Origin: CBDBON01 sp965208395
GTDB taxonomy: Bacteria > Chloroflexota > Dehalococcoidia > Lucifugimonadales > CBDBON01
Assembly: GCA_965208395.1 (NCBI GenBank)
Contig: CBDBON010000003.1
Location: 806,001-870,000, forward strand
Length of the DNA: 64,000 bases
Reading direction: 5' to 3'
Shown here piece after piece: positions 16,201-24,649 of the stretch. The number at the start of each line of letters is the position of its first letter. Within the stretch, counting starts at the first letter, position 1. Both the position numbers and the translations under genes were made by a program. Below the pieces are notes generated by a model. It was not told the DNA's origin, did not search any database, and worked only from the letters and a program-made list of their open reading frames with translations.

Positions 16201-17625
16201 GCGGTGAACGTAGGCTGAGCGCCGGCCGATCCGTGGCGCGACGCCGTTTGCGACCATGGCGATTATCTGCTCGTACTTGTCTCGCGGGAGGTCTCTATAC
16301 GGATAGGCCCGGCGGAGCATGTCGTAGAGGGCGTCCTCATCCCACTCTCTGGAGGCGCACTCGGCGACGATCTGCTGTGCGAGAACGTCGAGAGGCCAGA
16401 CCGGGAGCCTGAGGCGGTCCAGGTTGCCCCGGCGCACGCCGCGAACGAGCGCCAGAGACTCCAGCAGCTCGTCCCTCGTCAGGGGAAAGAGACGCCCCTT
16501 GGGCGTGCCGCCGACGTGATGCCCCGACCGACCTACCCGTTGCATCAGCAGTCCGATTGACCGTGGCGACCCGATCTGACACACGAGGTCTATAGCTCCG
16601 ATATCTATGCCCAGCTCCAGCGAGGAGGTGGCGACGCACAGACGCACCTCCCCCTGTTTCAGCCTCCGCTCGGCCTCGTGGCGCGTCTTCTGTGAGAGAC
16701 TGCCGTGGTGAGCGGCCACCCACTCCTCACCAAGCCGCTCCGCCATCTGATGGGAGACACGCTCGACGAGACGGCGCGTGTTGACGAAGAGAAGAGTCGT
16801 CTCATGCTCACGGACCAGGCGGGCTATCAGGTCAAGGCACTGAGCCCACTGCTCGTGCGTGGCGATGGGGCCTAGCTCATCTTCGGGAAGCGCAAGGTCG
16901 AGGTCGATCTCCCTCGACCGGCCGGTGTCTACGATCAGGCAGTCGATCTCGCCGTTAGGGCCGGTGACGCCGGTTCCGACCATCAGCCTCGCCATCTCGT
17001 CGATAGGGTTCTGCGTCGCGGAGAGGCCGATGCGCGTGACCGGACCGTCGACCAGCTCGCAGAGGCGCTCGACCGACAGACTCAAATGAGCGCCGCGCTT
17101 GTCCCCTGCGACGGCGTGAAGCTCATCGAGAATGAGGGTGCGCACTCCGCCAAGGCTCTTGCGTCCGCTCTTGGATGTCAGCAGTATGTAGAGCGACTCC
17201 GGGGTGGTTATCAGGATGTGAGGGGGACGCTTCGCCATCGCCTGACGCTCGCTCGCGGGCGTGTCGCCGGTCCTCACCGCCACCCTTATCTCAGGGAGCG
17301 GCGCGCCTCTCTCCTCGGCGAGGGAGCCTATCTCGCTCAGCGGCCGAGACAGGTTGCGCTCGATGTCGTTGGAGAGCGCCTTCAGCGGGGAGACGTAGAC
17401 TACTTCGGTCCGTTCGGGGAGTCCTCCGTCGAGGCCGGCGCGTACGAGGCGGTCGATGCACGTGAGGAAGGCGGCGAGCGTCTTGCCGGAGCCTGTGGGG
17501 GCGGCGATCAGCGTGTGCTTGCCCTGGGCGATGGCCGGCCATCCGCGGACCTGCGCCTCTGTGGGCGCCTCGAAGCTTCGGCTGAACCAGCTCTCGACCA
17601 GCGGGTGAAAGGCGGAGTCGCGCAT
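13270..17625 (-). CDS. lhr: Lhr-type large ATP-dependent helicase
   Basis: Superfamily 2 DNA helicase of 1451 residues, close to mycobacterial Lhr. Motif I is APTGSGKTLAAF (GSGKT 45-49), motif II DELH (167-170), motif VI QRVGRSGH (about 370), followed by the winged-helix and beta-barrel parts of the Lhr core and a long C-terminal region. Mycobacterial Lhr translocates 3'-5' and unwinds RNA:DNA hybrids, and is linked to DNA damage. The gene is unbroken. It lies back to back with the DUF72-LigD-Ku repair genes on the opposite strand, and upstream of the kinase on its own strand. Confidence 0.94.
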   Translation of the reverse strand: MRDSAFHPLVESWFSRSFEAPTEAQVRGWPAIAQGKHTLIAAPTGSGKTLAAFLTCIDRLVRAGLDGGLPERTEVVYVSPLKALSNDIERNLSRPLSEIGSLAEERGAPLPEIRVAVRTGDTPASERQAMAKRPPHILITTPESLYILLTSKSGRKSLGGVRTLILDELHAVAGDKRGAHLSLSVERLCELVDGPVTRIGLSATQNPIDEMARLMVGTGVTGPNGEIDCLIVDTGRSREIDLDLALPEDELGPIATHEQWAQCLDLIARLVREHETTLLFVNTRRLVERVSHQMAERLGEEWVAAHHGSLSQKTRHEAERRLKQGEVRLCVATSSLELGIDIGAIDLVCQIGSPRSIGLLMQRVGRSGHHVGGTPKGRLFPLTRDELLESLALVRGVRRGNLDRLRLPVWPLDVLAQQIVAECASREWDEDALYDMLRRAYPYRDLPRDKYEQIIAMVANGVAPRIGRRSAYVHRDSVNRRLRGRRGARLAALTSGGAIPDNADYDVVAEPDNTFVGTVNEDFAIESMRGDVFLLGNTPWRILRIEASRVRVESAHGAAPTVPFWIGEAPGRTNELSDEVSDLREQIYIRSPNGDAARWLVEGTGCSRDAAEQACAYIDEGARILGTVPTKSRVVAERFFDESGGMQLVVHSPFGSRINRAWGLSLRKEICRTFDFELQAAATEDGINLSLGPSLSFPIEDTFRYVPSAKAEKVLTQAVLQAPLFGIRWRWAASRALAILRFSSGRKVPPPLQRMRSDDLLAAVFPAQVECQDNAPPGDIEVPDHPLVAETIRDCLTEAMDIEGMKDVLDAITRGEIEIFARDTTQPSVFSHQILNAMPYAFLDDAPLEERRSRAVALRRALPEDTRELAYLDPEAIEEASRDAWPVVRDADELHDALLTLALLPQQDVGRGSSAVNARQWPIWLRRLVDEGRAAEMRYGDGRTGWVAAETATLVATVFPDAQFTPTLPAIDPGGQAPDPDEAELALVRGRVECVGPFTVADMTEDLGLGAGSVKIALANMEASGNVLRGRFTRRRDEEELCDRRILARIHRSTISGLRKQVEPVSAATFIRFLVEWQHCSAGSRATGMGGLLDVIEQMQGFEAAAGAWESEILSSRVTEYSPSSLDDLCYSGEVAWGRFSRGSSNGASSINSPVLSRSVPISMGLRASLTWLLQPQNGSRADVVGATRDVLDYLRERGASFLEDIAVGTHRLPSETEKALWQLAANGVVTTDGFNPVRSMVDGTTRRVRRSGRGRRAAPRRSLSSRWSLLDSAVPVTGNGQGTDDDEKIVRSRGMQLLQRYGVVFPEVLRRDALAPRWRELARFYRRAEARGEVRGGRFVSGFVGEQFALPEAVERLRSLRNVRSDGSLVTVSACDPLNLAGILTPGPRVTSIPGNKVVLRNGTPIAALEAGEIRIIGDVDESTRAAVRSRLLSGGRRRSERAPVVVGGL

Positions 17626-18084
17626 GGGCTACTACAGATCGCTCATCTGTTCCGGGCACAGCCGCTTGTCGGACGGCCACGACGGGCTGCATAGATAGCA
17701 CGTCAACGAATCATGGGATGCGTCCGGGAATGCTGCCTGCATAGTACTGGTAAGTCTATACCATGATGTCTCGAGGAGAGCGACGTCTGGCTCGGAGGGC
17801 AGCCGCGACCGGGATGGTGGCATCATAGGCGCGTCCGCAATGCCGGTCAATGCCGTGAGGCCTTCGTGCAACTCGCTGCCAGGGTTCGTGACGACAGAAG
17901 TTTAGCACTGATGTTCAGTGGCATCAAGAGCCATGTGCCGAAACCCGAGGCTGGGGAAGAGGTTTCAGGAAGGTTCGGGTATACTGTCGGGGCAAGACCA
18001 TTCGGGTAGGTGCCACCTCATGCAGTGGAAGTACGACAAGTGCGGGCATGAGAATCCGCCTACGCGAAGCGGAGTGGCGAGGCG
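17626..18084. other. Intergenic tract between divergent Lhr and DUF72 genes
   Basis: No gene is convincingly supported in 459 bases. A TATACT (17980-17985) could be a -10 for the rightward genes, but the -35 is poor. A 25-codon ORF (18020-18097) starting MQWKYDKCGHENPP overlaps the DUF72 start. It resembles half of a zinc ribbon and may be a relic or a leader peptide. A 79-codon minus-strand ORF ends just before lhr and has no family features. Confidence 0.5.
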
Positions 18085-18789
18085 ATGTACTGGATAGGGA
18101 CCTCGGGCTACAGCTATCCGGAGTGGAGGGGCAGCTTCTACCCCGAGAAACTGTCCACGGCTAAGATGCTCGGCTACTATGCGGACAGATTCACCACCGT
18201 GGAGATCAACAACACCTTCTACCGGATGCCGAGTGAGAAGGTGCTCAGCGACTGGCGTGCGAGGACTCCCGATAGCTTCGCCTTTACTCTGAAGGCGCCG
18301 CGTCGTATCACTCACAGCTCCCGGCTGCGCGACTGCGAAGACACCGTCAGGACCTTCGCCGAACGCGCCGCGACGTTGGGCCCCAAGCTCGGCGTCCTGC
18401 TCTTCCAGACACCTCCGTGGCTGAGGAAGAACGTCGAGGTGCTGGAGACCTTCGTCGGATGGCTGCCGGATGAGACGAGGGCGGCCTTCGAGTTCAGACA
18501 CGAATCCTGGTTCTCGGAGGACGTCTACGAGCGTCTTCGAGCCAGGAACCTCGCCTTCTGCGCGTCGGACAACGAGGATATGTCGACTCCGCTCGTCAGC
18601 ACGGCAGACTACGCCTACTTTCGTCTCAGGGACGAGGGATACGAGCGCGGCGATATCTCGGAATGGTCGCGAACGATCGCCGAGCACGCCTCCGGTTGCG
18701 AAGATGTCTTCGTCTATTTCAAGCACGAGAAGGCCGGCAAGGGCGCGGAGTTCGCCAAGATGCTCGGACAGGACCTGAGCGCGGACTAG
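18085..18789 (+). CDS. DUF72 family protein
   Basis: TIM-barrel-like protein of 234 residues, starting with the family hallmark IGTSGYSYPEWRGSFYP. It continues with TVEINNTFYRMPS and FEFRHESWF, and has YAYFRLRD and DVFVYFKHE near the end. Biochemical function is unknown; a link to DNA or RNA metabolism is inferred from recurrent neighbourhoods. Here it precedes ligD by 28 bases and is probably the first gene of DUF72-ligD-ku. GAGG stands just upstream of the ATG. Confidence 0.92.
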   Translation: MYWIGTSGYSYPEWRGSFYPEKLSTAKMLGYYADRFTTVEINNTFYRMPSEKVLSDWRARTPDSFAFTLKAPRRITHSSRLRDCEDTVRTFAERAATLGPKLGVLLFQTPPWLRKNVEVLETFVGWLPDETRAAFEFRHESWFSEDVYERLRARNLAFCASDNEDMSTPLVSTADYAYFRLRDEGYERGDISEWSRTIAEHASGCEDVFVYFKHEKAGKGAEFAKMLGQDLSAD

Positions 18790-18817
18790 CCGCCGGCACT
18801 CTCCCTAGACAGGCATC

Positions 18818-21544
18818 ATGCTGAAGAGCTATCACGCCAAGCGAGACTTCAGCACGACTCGCGAGCCGGCCACCGGCCAGCCGGGCGAAGGGAATCTGCG
18901 TTTCGTCGTGCAGAAGCACCGCGCGCGAAGGCTGCACTACGACGTGCGGCTGGAGATAGACGGCGTCCTCAAGTCGTGGCCCGTGCCGAAGGGCCCCTCG
19001 CTGGACCCCGACGAGAGGCGACTCGCCGTGATGGTCGAGGACCATCCCCTGGACTACGGGACCTACGAGGGAGTTATCGCAGACGGCAACTACGGCGCGG
19101 GTGAGGTGATCGTCTGGGATGCGGGGTCATACTCGCCGGACGAGGACGGACGACTCTCATTCGGCTCCCGTCAGGAAGCGAACGAGCGGATGCGCGCCGG
19201 GCTCGACGCCGGCAAGCTGTCCTTCACTCTGAAGGGACGCAAGCTGCGGGGCTCGTGGACGCTGGTCAAGACGTCGCGTGGTCCGAACGACTGGCTGTTG
19301 ATCAAGCACAGGGACGAGTACGCCGACGCGAGCCGGGACGTGCTCGAAGAGGACCGCTCCGTCCAATCCGGACTGACGGTGGAGGAACTGAAGGCCGGAC
19401 AGCTCCCGGACCCGTCTCTCTGGTCCGGCCAGACGGCGACGCTGTCCAGCCGTTTGCGCGCGCTCGGCAGAGAGACCCCCTTCCCTACGAAAATCAAGCC
19501 GATGCTCGCACGGCTGACCGACCGGCCCTTCTCCAACTCCGAGTGGATCTTCGAGCCTAAGCTGGACGGCCACCGCGTTCTGGCCTTCGTCCAACGGGGC
19601 GCCGTGACGCTCCGGTCCCGGTCCGGTATCGATGTCACGGCAAGGTTCTCAAGCGTCGCCGCAGACCTGGCCTCCCAACCCGAGGAGCAGCTGGTCATCG
19701 ACGGGGAGGTGGTCGCGCTAAATGCAGACGGCCTGCCGGACTTCGGTCTGCTGCAGGCCAGCGCCGGGCAGAACGGACCACATCATTCCGCTCGTCCCGG
19801 CTCATACGCCGATATCCGGTACTATCCATTCGACCTCCTCTACCTGAACGGCACGTTTCTCGACCGGGTGCCGCTGGTAGAGCGTAAGCGGCTCATGTCG
19901 CGGGTGCTGGTACCGACAGATACCGTCCTTCCCGTGGAGTACGTCAAGACAGATGGCGCCAGCTTCTTCGCGGCTGCCGTGGGACTTGGCCTAGAGGGAA
20001 TGGTGGCGAAACGGGAGCGGAGCGAGTACGAGCCGGGCGCTCGCAGCGACTCTTGGCTGAAGATCAAGGCCACTCAGTCGCAGGAGCTCGTGGTCGGAGG
20101 CTACACGCCGGGAAGTGGCGCGCGCGCAGGCTCCTTTGGAGCGCTGTTGGTCGGATACCACGACGACGACGGCGACGGATTGCGGTACGCGGGACGGGTC
20201 GGCACGGGATTCGACGACGCGGCGCTGGGTGAGATCCGGCTGACGCTCGACCGGATGGCCGAGAACGACTCGCCATTCCGGCCGGACCCAGAGCTGGACA
20301 GGCTGGAAGCCCGATTCGTAAGGCCGGAGATGGTGGTGCGTGTCAGGTTCTCTCAGTGGACCGCGGACGCGCGTCTGCGCGCTCCGGTCTTTGAGACCGT
20401 CGTCTCCGATGTCGATCCGTCGGCGATCGTACGCGAGAGGACCGAAGCGCCTCCTCCCTCTGAGAAGCCGGTCGAAGGCAAGATCGACGTCCAGCAGATC
20501 CTCGACCAGATCGACGGAGCGGCCGAGAGGCTGCTGCTCGACGTGGGCAGCCATCAGGTCGCGCTCACCAACCTGAAGAAGGAGATCTGGCCCGGGGTCG
20601 AAGGGTGGAGACCAATCACCAAGGGAGAGATGATCCGGTACTACGCTGGCATGGGGTCCGTCCTGCTGCCCCATCTGCGGGACCGGCCCTTCACGCTCAC
20701 TCGCTATCCGAACGGCATCGGGGGCAAGAGCTTCTACCAGAAGCACTGGGAGCACGATCTGCCCGACTTCGTCGAGACGGTCACTCTCTACTCCTCCAGC
20801 AACGAGGGAGACCAGGAGTACCTGCTGTGCAACAACCTGGCTACTCTGCTGTGGCTGGCGCAGCTGGCGGACATCGAGCTCCACCCGTGGATGTCCCGCA
20901 CCGTCCGGGAGCCCGACGCGCTGGATCTGACCACCGACTTCTCGGGCTCCAGGGAGAGCATCGACGGCAGCACGCTGAACTATCCTGACTTCATCGTCTT
21001 CGACCTCGACCCGTACATATACTCCGGTCGGGAGCGCGCCGGAGAGGAGCCTGAGCTCAACCGCAAGGCGTTTCGGAAGGTGAGGGAGGTGGCCTTCGAG
21101 CTCAAGGACGTTCTCGACCAGCTGTCGCTGTCGTCCTTCGTCAAGACATCAGGGAAGACCGGGCTGCACATCTACGTTCCGGTCCTGCGGCAGTACACCT
21201 ACAAGGTGACTCGGAAGACGTGCGAGCTGGTGGGCCGGTTCCTGGTGCGCGGGAGGGCGCAAGACGTGACGACGGAGTGGAGCGTCAGCAAGCGCGCCGG
21301 CAAGATATTTCTAGACCACAACCAGAACGTGCGCGGCAAGAACATGGCCTCCATCTACTCGCTCAGGCCGCTGCCCGGCGCTCCGGCGTCGACTCCTGTC
21401 CGCTGGGATGAGCTGGCCGACGTCTACCCGACCGACTTCACGATAGACACCGTCCCCGATCGGGTCGCGGAGATCGGCGACCTCTGGTCGGGCATCTTCG
21501 ACGCCAAGCACGATCTTCAGCGCCTGCTGGAGGAGAACGCATAG
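18818..21544 (+). CDS. ligD: Multifunctional NHEJ DNA ligase LigD
   Basis: Joins double-strand breaks with Ku. All three modules are present in 908 residues, in the order phosphoesterase-ligase-polymerase as in Pseudomonas: the 3'-phosphoesterase (about 10-170, HYDVRLEIDG, WPVPKGPS, YGAGEVIVWD), the ATP-dependent ligase (about 215-510, nucleophile K248 in EPKLDGHRV, then the OB fold), and the primase-like polymerase (about 570-880, metal-binding D729/D731 in FDLDPY). All catalytic motifs look intact. It lies 28 bases after DUF72 and is followed by ku 28 bases downstream, forming a complete two-protein end-joining system. Confidence 0.96.
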   Translation: MLKSYHAKRDFSTTREPATGQPGEGNLRFVVQKHRARRLHYDVRLEIDGVLKSWPVPKGPSLDPDERRLAVMVEDHPLDYGTYEGVIADGNYGAGEVIVWDAGSYSPDEDGRLSFGSRQEANERMRAGLDAGKLSFTLKGRKLRGSWTLVKTSRGPNDWLLIKHRDEYADASRDVLEEDRSVQSGLTVEELKAGQLPDPSLWSGQTATLSSRLRALGRETPFPTKIKPMLARLTDRPFSNSEWIFEPKLDGHRVLAFVQRGAVTLRSRSGIDVTARFSSVAADLASQPEEQLVIDGEVVALNADGLPDFGLLQASAGQNGPHHSARPGSYADIRYYPFDLLYLNGTFLDRVPLVERKRLMSRVLVPTDTVLPVEYVKTDGASFFAAAVGLGLEGMVAKRERSEYEPGARSDSWLKIKATQSQELVVGGYTPGSGARAGSFGALLVGYHDDDGDGLRYAGRVGTGFDDAALGEIRLTLDRMAENDSPFRPDPELDRLEARFVRPEMVVRVRFSQWTADARLRAPVFETVVSDVDPSAIVRERTEAPPPSEKPVEGKIDVQQILDQIDGAAERLLLDVGSHQVALTNLKKEIWPGVEGWRPITKGEMIRYYAGMGSVLLPHLRDRPFTLTRYPNGIGGKSFYQKHWEHDLPDFVETVTLYSSSNEGDQEYLLCNNLATLLWLAQLADIELHPWMSRTVREPDALDLTTDFSGSRESIDGSTLNYPDFIVFDLDPYIYSGRERAGEEPELNRKAFRKVREVAFELKDVLDQLSLSSFVKTSGKTGLHIYVPVLRQYTYKVTRKTCELVGRFLVRGRAQDVTTEWSVSKRAGKIFLDHNQNVRGKNMASIYSLRPLPGAPASTPVRWDELADVYPTDFTIDTVPDRVAEIGDLWSGIFDAKHDLQRLLEENA

Positions 21545-21572
21545 GGGCCGGGCCCCTGGGAGGCAACGCATC

Positions 21573-22373
21573 ATGCCAAGGTCCATATGGAGGGGCGCGA
21601 TCAGCTTCGGAATGGTCGTCATTCCCGTCAGGCTGTACCCGGCGACCGACAGCAAGGACATCTCGTTCGTGACCCTGCACGCGAGCTGCAACAACCGGAT
21701 CAGGCAGCGACGCTGGTGTCCCTATGACGAGCGGGAGGTGGAGCGCTCCGAGATCGTTCGCGGCTACGAGTACGCCAAGGAGCAGTACGTCGTGATGGAG
21801 CCCTCCGACTTCGCCGACCTGCCGGTGCCGTCCAAGCACACCATCGAGATATCGAGGTTCATCGACCTTGCGGAGATCGACCCTGTCTACTTCGAGCGCG
21901 GCTACGTGCTGGAGCCTGAGGCCGTCGGCCGCAAGCCATTCTACCTGCTGAAGAAGGCGCTGGACGAGTCCAACAGGGTCGCCATCGCCAAGGTCTCGAT
22001 CAGGCAGAAGGAGCACCTGTGCTGCCTGAGGCCGTACGATCGGGCCATCGCAATGGAGACGATGTTCTACCCGGACGAGATCCGTTCGACCGCCGAGCTT
22101 GACCTGCCGGAGGAGGAGACGGCGATCAGCGAGGCTGAGATGGCGATGGCCAACACCCTCATCGACCAGCTTACCGGGAGCTTCGAGCCAGAGCAGTACC
22201 AGGACGACTACAGGGCGACCCTGCAGCGGGTGATCGAGGCCAAGCTGGGGACCGCCGAGCCGGTGACCGCGGCTCCCCCGCCGACAAAGGGCGAGGTGGT
22301 CGACCTGATGGAGGCGCTGAAGGCCAGCATCAGGGCCACTCAGGCCCAGGAGGACAGGGCCGCCGTCGGCTGA
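21573..22373 (+). CDS. ku: Ku protein (non-homologous end joining)
   Basis: Homodimeric ring that threads onto DNA ends and recruits LigD. It is a 266-residue single Ku core with the family opening RSIWRGAISFGMVVIPVRLY and, further on, LEPEAVGRKPFYLLKKAL. The C-terminal 30 residues are a short variable tail (TKGEVVDLMEALKASIRATQ) of the type that contacts LigD. It starts with ATG 28 bases after the ligD stop, so the three genes are probably co-transcribed. Confidence 0.96.
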   Translation: MPRSIWRGAISFGMVVIPVRLYPATDSKDISFVTLHASCNNRIRQRRWCPYDEREVERSEIVRGYEYAKEQYVVMEPSDFADLPVPSKHTIEISRFIDLAEIDPVYFERGYVLEPEAVGRKPFYLLKKALDESNRVAIAKVSIRQKEHLCCLRPYDRAIAMETMFYPDEIRSTAELDLPEEETAISEAEMAMANTLIDQLTGSFEPEQYQDDYRATLQRVIEAKLGTAEPVTAAPPPTKGEVVDLMEALKASIRATQAQEDRAAVG

Positions 22374-22460
22374 TTTCCAGTTTAGCGGGGAGTTTGTCTT
22401 TCGGTCGAAGGTCTGTCCCTGACAATCTCGGGTGGAAGGGCTCCGTTCGAGGCGGGAGGG

Positions 22461-22500
22461 GGACCCCCATCTCAATCTTCCCCCGCGGACGGGGGAAGAG
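22461..22500 (-). repeat. Family A repeat, inverted copy
   Basis: GGACCCCCATCTCAATCTTC followed by CCCCGCGGACGGGGGAAGAG, the reverse complement of the copy at 8713. A degenerate second piece (GCCCGCGGACGGAAGATTGG) follows at about 22514. It supplies the last codons and stop of the gene on the minus strand. Confidence 0.8.
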
Positions 22501-22987
22501 GGGGCGAGGCAGAGCCCGCGGACGGAAGATTGGACGGGATCGAGCCGGCGCCCGTACCGACCATGACCTTGTTTCCGCGCTGGTTCTCGCACCAGAGATC
22601 GGCCTCGATCTCGACGCGCCCGGCCCTCGGACGGCGGGCGGTGATCCTGGCCCTGGCAGTCACGCGGTCGCCGATGTCGACCGTCCGTATGAACTTGACG
22701 GAGTAGGACCCGGACGTCAGCCACTCCGGTCCGAACATGCCCATCATCAGCTCGCAGACGTAGCCCTCCATCATCGCGCCTGCGGCGTTCCTGCCGGGCA
22801 GGCCGCAGTCTAGGGCGAACTCAAGGTCGGTGTGGATGTTCTTATCGGGCCACTCTTCGCCCGGAGGCCAGCCGCCGGAGAAGAGCCAGGTGCGAAGAGA
22901 GGTGACGGTCTTGGCCGGCCCCGCCGACTCATGGCCCACGTCGGCGGTCTCCGAGAGCCGCTTCGTCTCCACCGCCGCACTAGTCAA
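22472..22987 (-). CDS. Hotdog-fold (MaoC-like) protein
   Basis: A 171-residue protein with a MaoC/hotdog dehydratase-like fold: GRNAAGAMMEGYVCELMMGM as the central helix, then SVKFIRTVDIGDRVTARARI and an EIEADLWCENQRGNKVMVGTG strand region. The usual catalytic D...H of hydratases (xDxNPxH) is not clear, so it may be a non-catalytic partner. The start is TTG overlapping the previous stop (TTGA), with GGAGG 10 bases upstream. The final residues (LPPSAGED) and the stop come from a family A repeat. It is paired with the hotdog gene at 22984; two such half-domains often form a heterodimer. Confidence 0.75.
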   Translation of the reverse strand: MTSAAVETKRLSETADVGHESAGPAKTVTSLRTWLFSGGWPPGEEWPDKNIHTDLEFALDCGLPGRNAAGAMMEGYVCELMMGMFGPEWLTSGSYSVKFIRTVDIGDRVTARARITARRPRAGRVEIEADLWCENQRGNKVMVGTGAGSIPSNLPSAGSASPPLPPSAGED

Positions 22988-23436
22988 CCGTCCTTGCCTC
23001 CGGGATAGGGCCCGCCCATGTGCGTATAGGTGGCGGTGCGGCGCAGTATCTCCGCGCCCGTATCGTCCACCACGAGCGACTCGACGACCTGGTAGGGCCG
23101 CCCCCGTCTCTCGTAGACGCCGGTGACGTCGAAGGTGATGGTGAAGGTGCGGCCCACCCTGGGGTCGCCCATGAAGCTGACCTCGCTGTGCGTCAGGACG
23201 GCGGCCATCCCGGGGTCCAGCCGGAAGTCCGGGCTCCCCATGTGGTGGCTGCGGTTGATCAGCAGGGCGGGGTGGACAGTCCCGCCGCCCTCTCTGTCCA
23301 AGTACCGGGGGTGGATGTCCTCCTCGGCGTGGAGATAGGTCTCGTTGTGCTCGTCGGTCACGGTGAACTGGACCGGCGCGAAGCTCTCGCCCGCCACGTA
23401 CAGGTCGGCCCTCTTCCGGTCGGCCGCGTCCCCCAT
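22984..23436 (-). CDS. Hotdog-fold (MaoC-like) protein
   Basis: 150 residues resembling an N-terminal MaoC-like domain: FTVTDEHNETYLHAEEDIHP, HPALLINRSHHM, then SEVSFMGDPRVGRTFTITFD and RPYQVVESLVVDDTGAEILRR. DEHNETYLHA occupies the place of a hydratase substrate loop. It follows the phosphotriesterase-like gene by 3 bases and overlaps the second hotdog gene by 4. The three genes form a leftward operon probably handling a carboxylic or ester substrate; the substrate is unknown. Confidence 0.72.
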   Translation of the reverse strand: MGDAADRKRADLYVAGESFAPVQFTVTDEHNETYLHAEEDIHPRYLDREGGGTVHPALLINRSHHMGSPDFRLDPGMAAVLTHSEVSFMGDPRVGRTFTITFDVTGVYERRGRPYQVVESLVVDDTGAEILRRTATYTHMGGPYPGGKDG

Positions 23437-23439
23437 CGT

Positions 23440-24525
23440 CTATGCCTCAGGCTCAGCGAGGGTCAGCACTCTCTTCGGGTTCTCCACCATCATCTTCCGG
23501 ATGTGCTCGTCGGAGACGCCGCGGCTGCGGAGGTGGGGCAGGAAGGTCTCAAGGATATATGAGTAGCCCGTTCCCCCGTACGCCTTGAGCTGGACCTTGG
23601 TGCAGACGTCCTGCGAGAGAAGGATCTGGTCGACGTGGCCCGCCGCTATGAGCCGCGGGATCGCGGCGGCGACCAGCGCCGTCAGCGGGAGACTCAGGCC
23701 CACTCCCCCGTCGGACGGCTCGAGCTCGAGCGGCACCCCGACGCGGCCCATCAGGTCGAACTGTACGTAGACGCCCTCTCTCAGCAGCTCCAGCAGCAGC
23801 GGGATGTCGCCCGCCGAGCTGTCGCTGTGGCCGTAGATGACGCGGGAGCGGTCGACGCCCTCCTCGTCCATGATCGCCAGCGTCTGGAACTTCTCCCTGC
23901 CCTGTCCGCCGAGGTGGAAGGAGATCGCCGCGCCCGTCGCGCGGCTGGCGCGGACCGACGCCCGGATGCTCTTCACCTCGTTGGGCTCTATGGGTCCGCC
24001 CTGCACTCCCACCTCGCCGATGACCCCGGACCTGATGCCGGTGTCCCGGACGCCGAAGTTGATATCCCTGACGATCTCCTCCCCCATGTCCTCGACCGTC
24101 AGCTCGTCCATGTCCGGTGGGTGGTACGCCTTCTGGTACCAGCCCGAGCCCATCACGATGTTGAGACCGGTGGCCCTCGATACCCGGAGCAGCCCCACCG
24201 GGTCCCGGTGGATGCCGGTGCTGGTCATCTCGACGATCGAGTCGCCGCCCATCTTGCGGAACTCCATCGCTTCCCGTATGGCGAGCTCCTCGTCGGAGAG
24301 GATCCAGTTGTCGAAGATCGACCTCCTCGTCCTTGCGAGGTGGAGGTTTTCGAGCGTCAGCTTCTCGCTCCAGAGGGCGACGTCGGAGGCGGGCGATCTC
24401 TCGTCGGGGGCGACCTGCTTCGCCAGGGCGATGAAGAGGTGCTCATGCATTATCGTCGTGCCGAGATCGTCGGGGTCTATCGGCCCCGACACGGTCATGA
24501 TCTTGCCGGTCGGTGTGTCGTCCAT
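23440..24525 (-). CDS. Phosphotriesterase-family metal-dependent hydrolase
   Basis: 361-residue amidohydrolase-superfamily protein. Binuclear-metal ligands are visible: HxH in TTIMHEHLF (H27, H29), the bridging carboxylate as Glu in GVIGEVGVQG (Glu as in E. coli PHP rather than carboxylated Lys), His in SFHLGGQG and IYGHSD, and Asp in LLSQDVC. Family members include lactonases and phosphotriesterases; the substrate cannot be told from sequence. The start is ATG 24525. An in-frame extension to 24678 runs into a repeat and was rejected. It is the first gene of the operon with the two hotdog genes. Confidence 0.88.
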   Translation of the reverse strand: MDDTPTGKIMTVSGPIDPDDLGTTIMHEHLFIALAKQVAPDERSPASDVALWSEKLTLENLHLARTRRSIFDNWILSDEELAIREAMEFRKMGGDSIVEMTSTGIHRDPVGLLRVSRATGLNIVMGSGWYQKAYHPPDMDELTVEDMGEEIVRDINFGVRDTGIRSGVIGEVGVQGGPIEPNEVKSIRASVRASRATGAAISFHLGGQGREKFQTLAIMDEEGVDRSRVIYGHSDSSAGDIPLLLELLREGVYVQFDLMGRVGVPLELEPSDGGVGLSLPLTALVAAAIPRLIAAGHVDQILLSQDVCTKVQLKAYGGTGYSYILETFLPHLRSRGVSDEHIRKMMVENPKRVLTLAEPEA

Positions 24526-24649
24526 CGGCGCCCCCTTAGCATTCGACCGTGTCCGATGATGCGGCATGCTACCAGAGGCCCGGCGACGCCTCAACAAGGG
24601 CAGGGCCGGTCGCCCACCGACGGGGGAAGAGGCGGGAGGGCTGGGTGCA

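Noticed and set aside
17632..17871. 79-codon minus-strand ORF upstream of lhr
   Set aside because: No ribosome site, no conserved features, and a Cys/Ser-rich end resembling random sequence.
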